6,754 nt of DNA from positions 1 to 6,754 of the forward strand of contig JARXAV010000092.1 in the NCBI GenBank assembly GCA_029865665.1, given 5' to 3'. Each line of letters begins with the position of its first letter. The stretch's first letter is position 1. Made by a program: the position numbers and the translations under genes. Positions 1 through 5,874 of this stretch are shown piece after piece. This DNA comes from Flectobacillus sp. GTDB lineage: Bacteria > Bacteroidota > Bacteroidia > Cytophagales > Spirosomataceae. The notes beneath the pieces are model-generated. The model saw nothing but the letters and a program-made list of their open reading frames with translations, had not been told where the DNA came from and made no database searches.

Positions 1-585
1 AAAGAATTACTAGAGGTAGCCGATTTTCCCGTAAATTTCACCATCAAAGCAGATAGCCACAGTATCTATGCCGATGACCATCAATTTTTTAAAATTAAAA
101 CCTCTGTATTACGAGACATCAATAGCAACATTATGCCAGAAGGAACGGCTGTGAGCTTTTTATGTCAAGAACCATCAGGGAAAAAACGTCTTCTCAATAG
201 TTATACCATTGAAGGAATTGCAGAGTTGAGCATCCAAAACCCCAGACAAGCGGGTACGCTTGAAATTGTGGCATCTGTATATGGAGGTGGCCAAAGTAAT
301 ACCTTATTACTCGACTTTATTAGTCCCATTGACCACATTAACGTCCGTTACGATGCCTATCACAATCTATTAAATGTAGGGCCACTGATTGCTCAATTAA
401 ATCAGTTAGTTCCAAACGGCACTCAAGTGAGCCTTATTTTTGAAAACAAGCAATATAGTACCATTACTCAAGAGGTGGTTGACGGCCATGTTTATTTTGA
501 TTTTACAGACTTTCCTGTAGGAATTTACCCTGTTACAATCGTTGTACATGGGATTGGTAAAAAATTTGTAATAAACCGAAAATGA
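1..585 (+). CDS. C-terminal part of a protein with bacterial Ig-like repeats (5' end outside window)
   Basis: The frame is open from the first base and ends at the TGA at 583-585, so the visible 194 residues are the C-terminal end of a longer protein. The first in-frame ATG (133) lies inside a continuous domain and is unlikely to be the true start. Residues about 12-100 read like an invasin/Big_1-type Ig domain: an ADSHSIYADD opening, then an I-K-T-S-V-L-R-D strand, a 'G-T-A-V-S-F' strand and a closing strand after a gapped glycine-rich turn. Residues about 102-194 look like a second beta-sandwich repeat. No catalytic motif, membrane segment or type IX sorting tail is visible. The stop codon overlaps the start of the GH5-like gene (ATGA at 582-585), so the two are almost certainly co-translated. 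A role as a surface or periplasmic structural or binding partner of that enzyme is inference. The Ig-fold assignment rests on pattern only and is moderate. Confidence 0.6.
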   Translation, partial: KELLEVADFPVNFTIKADSHSIYADDHQFFKIKTSVLRDINSNIMPEGTAVSFLCQEPSGKKRLLNSYTIEGIAELSIQNPRQAGTLEIVASVYGGGQSNTLLLDFISPIDHINVRYDAYHNLLNVGPLIAQLNQLVPNGTQVSLIFENKQYSTITQEVVDGHVYFDFTDFPVGIYPVTIVVHGIGKKFVINRK

Positions 586-2165
586 TCCTCAGCGACAAGA
601 AAAAAAGAAGTCATAGAACCTACATTGGTTTTATTGTTATTATCATTGCGAGCATCGCATTGAGTGGTATCGGCAAGGCATGGTATTATTTCAATAGTGG
701 TGCTGATCGTTCTCGTGCCTTAAATTTACCTCCCAATATACCTGATGCACACACTCCTCGAATTGAATGGCTTCCAGATGACCCTAATACAGGTAGGCCA
801 ATGGAGGTATTTACTCGCCAACAGTTAGTCTCTGACTATATCAGAGGGCTTTATCAGTGGCAATTAAGCTACATGGCAGGTAAACCAGTTGGATTAAAAG
901 AATACTTCACGCCTGCTGCCTACCCGAAGGCACTCTATGCGATTAATACACTTTACAAAAAGAAAATAACGCTTCATCAAACTGACCTAGAACACCATAT
1001 CAAATTGCATTTTTATTCGGCAGATGGACAAATCGTTTCGTTTACTGATAAAAGAGTCTTGCATAAACAACGCTTATTTGAGGGAAAAACTAAATTAGTC
1101 TCCTCCGAATCTGTTGACGATTATGACATCGTCATGTTGCTTGATGATGGATATTGGCGTATTAAACATTTTGTAAAACATCGACCTTCACCGCTGGATG
1201 TTGCTAAAAAAGATTCAATTGTTGACAAAACGCATTTTGTGTCAGTCGATAAAAAGCGTTTTATACTTGATGGAAAACCCTTTCAGCCGAAGGGTATTAA
1301 TTACTATCCCCAAAAAACACCATGGTCATTTTTCTGGACACAATATGACTCAACTGTCATCAAAAAAGATTTTTTACTTATCCATAAATTAGGCTTTAAT
1401 ACGGTACGTATTTTTATCAATTTTCAGGATTTCGAGAAAGGATTAGTGCCAGAAATTAGACTTTTACAACTAGAAAACATTCTGAATATAGCCGAACGAA
1501 CTCATTTAAAAGTATTGGTCACACTTTTCGATTTCATGGGCGATTATCGACTATTAAATTTTGCCCCTTCGGATAGACAACTGGAAACTATTTTACACAG
1601 ATTTCAAGGGCATCCTGCCGTATTTGCTTGGGATTTAAAAAATGAACCAGACCTCGATTTCAAACACCATCCAGAAGAAGATGTCAAAGAGTGGTTAGCT
1701 TGGATTTTACCCCGAGCAAGAAAATATGACCCTAATCACCTCCTGACAATAGGCTGGGCATATCCAGAAGATGCCACCTTATTTAAAGACGATGTTGATT
1801 TTATTTCATTCCACTCCTATCGCACAGTAAAAGAGTTAGAAGACGGAATTTTCATACTGAAAGCCGAAATCAAAAATAAGCCTTTGGTGTTAGAAGAATT
1901 TGGAATGTCCACTTATCGTGGACTATGGGTACCCTTTGGAGGAAACGAAGCCAAACAAGAGAGCTATATTCATGACGTTCAACAAGTCTTAAAACAAAAC
2001 GGAAACATTCCCTATTTACTTTGGACGCTATATGATTTCACGGACGTTCCTGGCGATATAGCTGGTAAATATCCATGGCAACGATACCCACAAAAATCTT
2101 TCGGAATTATTAAAGCAAATGGTCAACTAAAACAAGCTGGAAAAACATTTCTGAAGGTAAAATAG
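582..2165 (+). CDS. Membrane-anchored GH5-like glycoside hydrolase with an N-terminal NTF2-like region
   Basis: This 527-residue protein has a KKKRSHR-type positive cytoplasmic tip, one hydrophobic segment (about 14-31) and then a long extracytoplasmic part, so it should be tethered to the inner membrane facing the periplasm. Residues about 75-200 are rich in beta strands and aromatics and resemble an NTF2/Tim44-like module, a tentative call. From residue 230 (DGKPF, then KGINYY) a GH5-type TIM barrel begins. The conserved Arg lies in NTVRIF (R276), the acid/base Glu in the K-N-E-P motif (E355), the His/Tyr pair in FHSYR (H411, Y413), the nucleophile Glu in LVLEEFG (E439) and the substrate-platform Trp in LLWTLYDF (W481). 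Both catalytic glutamates are present, so it should be active, cutting or transferring beta-linked glycans such as cellulose- or mannan-like chains; the exact substrate cannot be read. The start overlaps the upstream stop by 4 bp, indicating coupling. A job in trimming an exported polysaccharide is inference from the anchor and the operon. Confidence 0.85.
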   Translation: MILSDKKKRSHRTYIGFIVIIIASIALSGIGKAWYYFNSGADRSRALNLPPNIPDAHTPRIEWLPDDPNTGRPMEVFTRQQLVSDYIRGLYQWQLSYMAGKPVGLKEYFTPAAYPKALYAINTLYKKKITLHQTDLEHHIKLHFYSADGQIVSFTDKRVLHKQRLFEGKTKLVSSESVDDYDIVMLLDDGYWRIKHFVKHRPSPLDVAKKDSIVDKTHFVSVDKKRFILDGKPFQPKGINYYPQKTPWSFFWTQYDSTVIKKDFLLIHKLGFNTVRIFINFQDFEKGLVPEIRLLQLENILNIAERTHLKVLVTLFDFMGDYRLLNFAPSDRQLETILHRFQGHPAVFAWDLKNEPDLDFKHHPEEDVKEWLAWILPRARKYDPNHLLTIGWAYPEDATLFKDDVDFISFHSYRTVKELEDGIFILKAEIKNKPLVLEEFGMSTYRGLWVPFGGNEAKQESYIHDVQQVLKQNGNIPYLLWTLYDFTDVPGDIAGKYPWQRYPQKSFGIIKANGQLKQAGKTFLKVK

Positions 2166-2256
2166 CCCCCTTACGCACGGTCAAAAACCTCCAATTTCCT
2201 TACTATTAAACAAGTATTTTTAAGTGCCAATTCAAAAACCTGTTTGTTTCTTCCAA

Positions 2257-2276
2257 AAAACGACAGAAAACGACAG
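2257..2276 (+). repeat. Tandem 10-bp direct repeat AAAACGACAG x2
   Basis: AAAACGACAG occurs twice with no gap (2257-2266 and 2267-2276). The period is about one helical turn, as in direct-repeat sites bound by some response regulators on one face of the DNA. It lies about 120 bp upstream of the first hairpin of the RNA array. A regulatory role is inference; a chance duplication is possible. Confidence 0.35.
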
Positions 2277-2310
2277 TTTATCGAAATAAACTGCACGTTA
2301 AATTTTAATC

Positions 2311-2324
2311 AAGTAAATTTACTT
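2311..2324. promoter_or_regulatory. Perfect 14-bp palindrome, possible operator
   Basis: AAGTAAATTTACTT reads identically on both strands. It is about 72 bp upstream of the first stem-loop of the RNA array, in the region where a regulator of that RNA would bind. The position recalls the palindromic GacA upstream element of rsmY/rsmZ, but the sequence is not the published TGTAAG-N6-CTTACA element and AT-rich palindromes can arise by chance. Confidence 0.3.
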
Positions 2325-2445
2325 AACAATTAAACGCAGTATTACTCAATCACACATTAGTAAGCTCGCTTTAATAGGTCTAAGTAAAAAAATATTTTTT
2401 GATTTAAAAGGGAAGTTAAATCAAAAATTCAGAATTAATCTTCAA

Positions 2446-2524
2446 TTCGTTTAAGTAAAAAGTAAGGGCTGTTAATGACGTAGGGAATCAGTAACAGCAA
2501 AAAGTAAGGAAACGAAAAATCGTT
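2446..2524 (+). other. Mutually exclusive stems around hairpin H2
   Basis: TTCGTTT (2446-2452) can pair with AAACGAA (2510-2516), enclosing hairpin H2 and both flanking AGTAAGG motifs. The same right-hand bases (AACGA, 2511-2515) can instead form a local hairpin with TCGTT (2520-2524) over an AAAA loop. Only one can exist at a time. This may be a conformational alternative affecting access to the AAGGA at 2506-2510, or merely fortuitous pairing in AT-rich sequence. Confidence 0.3.
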
Positions 2525-2750
2525 CAAGAAAATAAATTTGAGTAATTTAGTTTGAAAGGGAAGTCAAACTAGTTAGTTACAAAAAATTTTAAAAGTCAAC
2601 GTTTAGTACATTTCTTTGGTTTTAAGTAAGGGATAAAATCAAAGAGCATTAAGTAAGGAAAAGTAGTTTTTTGGGTTAAAGTAAGGGAAATATTGTAACT
2701 CAAAAAATACAACACAGAAGACATAATGTTTTCCAAGTTAGTAGTATCGG

Positions 2751-2798
2751 ATAAGCCTTGATTTTAAAATTTAATTTTTAAATCAAGGCTTATTTTTT
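2751..2798 (+). terminator. Strong intrinsic terminator of the hairpin-array RNA
   Basis: ATAAGCCTTGATTT (2751-2764) pairs perfectly with 2780-2793 to give a 14-bp stem, followed directly by six T (2793-2798). The T-run is on the plus strand only, which fixes the direction of transcription of the array. The loop is AT-only and can extend the stem with further A-T pairs. Confidence 0.88.
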
Positions 2799-2920
2799 AA
2801 ATTACAAAAAATGCTCGATAGCGTATTATTGTTCCTTTGGAAGGGGGTAAATAACACTAACGAGTACGGGCTTTAATCTAAATCAGATTAAGAGCACCTA
2901 ACCACTATAAATATTTTTAT
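2799..2920 (+). other. Short segment between two terminators, possible second small RNA
   Basis: This stretch lies between the array terminator and a second terminator. It holds one clear hairpin: TTAATCT (2873-2879) pairs with AGATTAA (2885-2891), and the stem can extend outward through GGGCT/AGC-CC with bulges. A small TTCC-TTT-GGAA dyad is at 2832-2842. I do not recognise a known RNA family, and no promoter was found for it. It could be a small RNA, read-through tail or dead sequence. A 21-codon frame starting at 2811 is discussed under rejected items. Confidence 0.3.
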
Positions 2921-2978
2921 TATCTGAAAGCACTTACTAAACTCCAAGCAGAGTCTAATAAGTGCTTTTAGATTTTTT
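2921..2978 (+). terminator. Second intrinsic terminator upstream of the FIST gene
   Basis: ATCTGAAAGCACTTA (2922-2936) pairs with 2959-2973 (15 bp including one G-T wobble), followed by a six-T run (2973-2978). The loop contains a smaller ACTC/GAGT pairing. It insulates the FIST/kinase operon from upstream transcription and implies that something between 2799 and 2920 is transcribed, or that it backs up the first terminator. Confidence 0.8.
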
Positions 2979-2985
2979 GTTACTT

Positions 2986-3017
2986 TTTGCAAATTGAATA
3001 ATTACTAGTTATATTTA
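2986..3017 (+). promoter_or_regulatory. Candidate Bacteroidota-type promoter for the FIST/kinase operon
   Basis: TTTG at 2986-2989 is followed after 20 bp by TATATTTA (3010-3017). The Bacteroidota consensus is TTTG (-33) about 19-20 bp before TAnnTTTG (-7), so only the last base of the -7 box deviates. The position just after the terminator and about 40 bp before the ATG at 3058 fits. The region is very AT-rich, so chance matches are easy. Confidence 0.4.
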
Positions 3018-3057
3018 TACTATTTACAGCACACTGATCTAAATATTATTTATTCAA

Positions 3058-4197
3058 ATGAAAATAAAACAACTAGTATTTCACAAAGAAGCATGGACTG
3101 CATCAAAAGTATCCGCCAATTTTCCCGATAATCAAGCTCAATTAGTATTAGTTTTTGGTGAACGGAAATTACTTGAGCAAAATACTCATTACGACTTCCT
3201 ACATCATGAATTTCCTAATGCCGACATTGTTATCAATTCTACATCAGGCGAAATTCACAATGATAGTGTACACGATAATACGATTGTGGCAACTGCTATT
3301 GCATTTGAAAAAACGAAAGTGAGAACCTTAGAAGTTGATATCAAAAATCATATTGAAAGTTATCAAGCTGGTGCAAAAATTGCTAATGACTTACTAGAGG
3401 AAAATAACCTGAAAGCAATTATGATTATCTCTGATGGTAGCAAAGTAAATGGAACGAAGCTAACACAGGCATTAAACGAGATAACTAGCTATAAAGTCCA
3501 AATTACAGGAGGTCTAGCTGGAGACCAAGCTCGTTTTCAGAAAACCTTGGTGGGTCTGAATGGTAATCCTGAAGAAGGAAAAATTATAGGTATTGGCTTT
3601 TATGGAGATGACATCACTATTGGCCACGGAACACAGGGTGGATGGGATGCTTTCGGACCAGAAAGAGAAATCACTAAGTCTGAATATAATGTTTTATCTA
3701 GTATAGATAATAAACCTGCCCTAGATTTATACAAAGAGTATTTAGGGAGTTATGCGGCAGAACTACCAGGAGCAGCACTAAGATTTCCCATTTTATTACA
3801 AAGTACCCCAAATTCATCTCCTGTAGTTAGAACAATTCTATCAATTGATGAAGAAAATAATAGCTTGACCTTTGCAGGAGATGTTCCAACGGGTTCAACT
3901 ATCCGCTTCATGAAAGCAAATTTTGATCGAATCATCGATGCCTCAGCAACAGCAGCAGAACAAGCAGTCACTCGGTTAACGACAACACCTGAATTAGCTA
4001 TTTTGATTAGTTGCGTAGGGCGAAAATTAGTACTAGGTCAGCGAACAGAAGAAGAAATTGAGGCCGCTAGAGAGATTTTCGGGGATGAAACTCTTATTTC
4101 AGGATTTTACTCCTATGGCGAACTAGCACCTTCAACCTCTACAAAATGTGAATTACATAATCAGACAATGACAATTACGACTTTTGCCGAAAATTAG
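3058..4197 (+). CDS. FIST-domain sensory protein (FIST_N plus FIST_C)
   Basis: This soluble 379-residue protein has no signal peptide or membrane segment and matches the FIST family layout. FIST_N covers about residues 25-225, with TSGEI at 62-66 (family motif usually [CS]S[TS][AG]GEI) and GGLAGD at 151-156. FIST_C covers about 226-365, with the diagnostic G-F-Y-S-Y-G-E-L at 349-356 followed by a CELHNQTMTITT ending. FIST proteins are cytoplasmic sensors of small ligands. A well-studied branch (NosP) binds heme and nitric oxide and controls a partner histidine kinase; whether this protein binds heme cannot be judged from sequence. The next gene is a hybrid histidine kinase 8 bp downstream with no recognisable input domain of its own, so this protein is most likely its sensory subunit. 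There is no Shine-Dalgarno before the ATG (AAATATTATTTATTCAA), as is usual in this phylum. Length and both domains are complete. Confidence 0.95.
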   Translation: MKIKQLVFHKEAWTASKVSANFPDNQAQLVLVFGERKLLEQNTHYDFLHHEFPNADIVINSTSGEIHNDSVHDNTIVATAIAFEKTKVRTLEVDIKNHIESYQAGAKIANDLLEENNLKAIMIISDGSKVNGTKLTQALNEITSYKVQITGGLAGDQARFQKTLVGLNGNPEEGKIIGIGFYGDDITIGHGTQGGWDAFGPEREITKSEYNVLSSIDNKPALDLYKEYLGSYAAELPGAALRFPILLQSTPNSSPVVRTILSIDEENNSLTFAGDVPTGSTIRFMKANFDRIIDASATAAEQAVTRLTTTPELAILISCVGRKLVLGQRTEEEIEAAREIFGDETLISGFYSYGELAPSTSTKCELHNQTMTITTFAEN

Positions 4198-4205
4198 AGA
4201 ACAAG

Positions 4206-5732
4206 ATGTCAACAAACTCAGCAGCATTTCATAAATTATTAAATAAGCAGGTAAAAAGAATTCTCTCCGCCGAAGCGTATCAACAAGACGAAAAGCTACA
4301 AGAGTTTCTTCTTGCTGTAAATGAGACTTATAATACCTTTGAAAAAGAACGAGAATTTGCTGAATACCTAGCAGCGGTAAATGATAAACATTTTGCTGAA
4401 GTAAATCAGAAATTGAAAGAAGAGAGTTTTCAAAGAAAAGAATCGATTGTTAAACTTATCAAAACGATTAGAACACTCGATACGAATAGAGGTTTAGAAT
4501 TACCAGAAGAAGATACGGACAACTTATTAGATATTGTTTCTTTTTTACAAGAGCAAATAAAGAATAAAGCAATCATTGAACAAGAATTGAGACTTGCGAA
4601 AGAAATGGCAGAAAAAGCCAACCAAGCAAAATCTGAATTTCTCTCGATGATGAGTCATGAAATCCGTACTCCTTTAAATGCGGTGGTGGGACTAACTTAT
4701 CTGATGCAACAGGAAGAATGCCCACCTGCTTTTATGGATAATCTTAAAACCCTTCAATTTTCGACGGATAACTTATATTTCTTAATCAATAATATTTTAG
4801 ACTTTAGTAAAATAGAGGCAGGAAAAGTGGAACTAGAAGCTACTCCATTTGACTTTAAACAACTTGTTTCAAATATTAAACGCTCTAATCAGGTTAGAGC
4901 AGAAGAAAAAGGGAACATCATTCGTCTGATGCTTGACGATGACATCCCTGATTCTTTGGTTGGAGATCCCACTAGACTTAGCCAAATTATTTCAAATCTT
5001 GTTTCTAATGCTGTAAAATTCACCTCAAACGGAAGTATTACAATAAATACCTCCTTAGTGGTAAAGACGGATAAAGGAGCAAAAATTCGTGTTTCGATCA
5101 CTGATACGGGGATTGGTATTCCTAAGGATAAGCAAGAAATCATTTTTGAACGATTTACTCAAGCAAATTCTGCCACTACTCGTAAATTTGGAGGTACTGG
5201 ACTCGGCTTGGTTATTACCAAAAAACTGCTTGAGTTACATGATAGTAAAATTGAACTTCAAAGTGAAGAAGGAGTAGGTTCTACCTTTAGCTTCACCTTA
5301 AAATTAGCCATTGGTGAAGTTCAAAACAATATCAACGTGCAACCAGAGAAAGTAAACGAAAAAACATTAGATGGTGTAACTGTCTTGTTAGTAGAGGATT
5401 ATGAAGTAAATGTAAAAGTGGCAGGTAAATTTCTTACTCGCTGGAAAATCCAATACGATGTTGCAGAGAATGGCTTAGTTGCCCTCGAAAAATATGCAGC
5501 AAAAAAATATGACGTAATCTTGATGGATTTACAAATGCCTGAAATGGATGGTTATACGGCAACTGCTAGAATTAGGGAGAACGACACCACAATACCCATT
5601 ATCGCTCTGACGGCTTCTGCTACACTAAATAATCAAGATAGAGCTTTTGAAGTAGGAATGACAGATTACGTAACCAAGCCTTTTAATCCAAAGGAACTGT
5701 TTATGAAAATCGCAAAATATAGCGGACGCTAA
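4206..5732 (+). CDS. Soluble hybrid sensor histidine kinase/response regulator
   Basis: This 508-residue protein has no membrane segment. Residues 1-140 are helical and charged, probably coiled coil, with no PAS, GAF or other recognised sensor. The HisKA dimerisation/phosphotransfer domain (about 140-205) has the H-box SHEIRTPLNA with phospho-His H151. The HATPase domain (about 245-365) shows the N-box (N268 in NAVKFT), the G1 box DTGIGIP (D300) and the G2 box GGTGLGL (329-335). A receiver domain (about 390-505) has the acidic pair E397/D398, phospho-acceptor D441 (LMDLQMPEMDG), T469 and K491 (TKPF). All catalytic residues are present, so it should autophosphorylate and pass phosphate to its own receiver. 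The partner is unknown: no Hpt or separate output regulator is in the window. The 8-bp gap to the FIST gene suggests one operon and that FIST supplies the input. The output may go through a distant Hpt/regulator, as in multikinase networks. Confidence 0.96.
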   Translation: MSTNSAAFHKLLNKQVKRILSAEAYQQDEKLQEFLLAVNETYNTFEKEREFAEYLAAVNDKHFAEVNQKLKEESFQRKESIVKLIKTIRTLDTNRGLELPEEDTDNLLDIVSFLQEQIKNKAIIEQELRLAKEMAEKANQAKSEFLSMMSHEIRTPLNAVVGLTYLMQQEECPPAFMDNLKTLQFSTDNLYFLINNILDFSKIEAGKVELEATPFDFKQLVSNIKRSNQVRAEEKGNIIRLMLDDDIPDSLVGDPTRLSQIISNLVSNAVKFTSNGSITINTSLVVKTDKGAKIRVSITDTGIGIPKDKQEIIFERFTQANSATTRKFGGTGLGLVITKKLLELHDSKIELQSEEGVGSTFSFTLKLAIGEVQNNINVQPEKVNEKTLDGVTVLLVEDYEVNVKVAGKFLTRWKIQYDVAENGLVALEKYAAKKYDVILMDLQMPEMDGYTATARIRENDTTIPIIALTASATLNNQDRAFEVGMTDYVTKPFNPKELFMKIAKYSGR

Positions 5733-5733
5733 C

Positions 5734-5773
5734 AAAAAAAGGATGTCTTCCAATCGGTTGACATCCTTTTTTT
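5734..5773. terminator. Bidirectional intrinsic terminator between convergent genes
   Basis: AAAAAAAGGATGTC (5734-5747) pairs perfectly with GACATCCTTTTTTT (5760-5773) around a 12-base loop. It starts one base after the kinase stop codon. The seven T on the right serve plus-strand transcripts. The seven A on the left become a T-run on the minus strand, so the same hairpin can end the convergent amylase transcript, whose stop is about 100 bp away. Confidence 0.9.
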
Positions 5774-5874
5774 ATGGAGTAATAAGTACTCGTATAAACT
5801 TATCCTATTTTCTTATAAAATCCTGATAGCTAGATTATTAAATCCAAAATTTGAAATTCATAATCCTGCATTAT
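5774..5874. other. Short convergent intergenic spacer
   Basis: This AT-rich spacer lies between the bidirectional terminator and the amylase stop codon, so it is the 3' untranslated part of the amylase transcript. Apart from a small GAGTA/TACTC dyad at 5775-5789, nothing recognisable is present. Confidence 0.5.

Larger units (their letters stand above)
2166..2395. other. AT-rich intergenic leader of the hairpin array
   Basis: These 230 bases between the GH5-like stop and the first hairpin of the RNA array hold no credible reading frame. No strong terminator for the upstream operon is obvious; the best candidate is a weak TACT/AGTA dyad followed by five T at about 2201-2220. Three small patterns stand out. 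An exact tandem 10-mer lies at 2257-2276, and a perfect 14-bp palindrome at 2311-2324. Two stretches near the left edge (CCCTTAC at 2168-2174 and TTTCCTTACT at 2195-2204) are complementary to the GTAAGGG/AGTAAGGAAA motifs of the array. I could not find a convincing TTTG / TAnnTTTG promoter here, so the 5' end of the RNA is unknown. Confidence 0.5.
2396..2798 (+). ncRNA. Candidate CsrB/RsmZ-like sponge RNA: five AGGGA-loop hairpins plus intrinsic terminator
   Basis: Five consecutive stem-loops are visible on the plus strand. H1: 2396-2407 pairs with 2416-2427 (12 bp, loop AAGGGAAG). H2: 2468-2478 pairs with 2488-2498 (one A-G mismatch, loop CGTAGGGAA). H3: 2548-2555 pairs with 2564-2571 (loop AAGGGAAG). 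H4: 2614-2624 pairs with 2634-2644 (one G-T wobble, loop AGTAAGGGA). H5: 2663-2678 pairs with 2696-2710 (one bulge, one wobble, loop containing AGTAAGGGA). Stem sequences are unrelated, but every loop has AGGGA. Linkers add AAGGA at 2506-2510 and 2655-2659, within AGTAAGGAAA, plus an AGTAAGGG at 2461-2468. The unit ends in a strong terminator with a six-T tail on this strand only. In CsrB/RsmY/RsmZ RNAs, ARGGA motifs in loops and linkers sequester the translational repressor CsrA/RsmA, so a protein-sponge role is the natural reading. That a CsrA-type protein exists in this organism is unproven. No promoter was identified and the 5' end is set at the first stem, so it is approximate. Confidence 0.65.

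Noticed and set aside
133..135. ATG at 133 as the true start of the first gene
   Set aside because: The frame is open and domain-like upstream to base 1, and the Ig-like domain begins before this codon.
1198..1392. Short plus-strand frame inside the GH5-like gene
   Set aside because: It overlaps the start of the catalytic barrel in another frame; no independent support.
2201..2220. Intrinsic terminator for the GH5-like operon
   Set aside because: The TACT/AGTA dyad is only four base pairs with a large loop; too weak to call.
2396..2710. CRISPR array or tandem-repeat mobile element
   Set aside because: The repeated parts are short loop and linker motifs, not a fixed direct repeat with uniform spacers. 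No cas genes, transposase or terminal inverted repeats are present.
2726..2761. An 11-residue frame just before the array terminator
   Set aside because: Very short, with its stop inside the terminator stem; the hairpin structure explains the region better.
2396..2798. Retron msr/msd or group II intron RNA
   Set aside because: No reverse transcriptase gene is nearby and no conserved retron or intron core features are seen; the following gene is a FIST sensor after two terminators.
2811..2876. A 21-codon frame starting ATG at 2811 (MLDSVLLFLWKGVNNTNEYGL)
   Set aside because: It is too short, has no ribosome binding site or visible promoter, and its end runs into a hairpin. It may be a small peptide but nothing supports it over chance.
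3750..3971. Reverse-strand open frame inside the FIST gene
   Set aside because: Fully inside a well-supported gene and without protein-like features; a shadow frame.
4889..5277. Open frames on both strands inside the kinase gene
   Set aside because: They overlap conserved HATPase motifs of the kinase in other frames and show no domain features.
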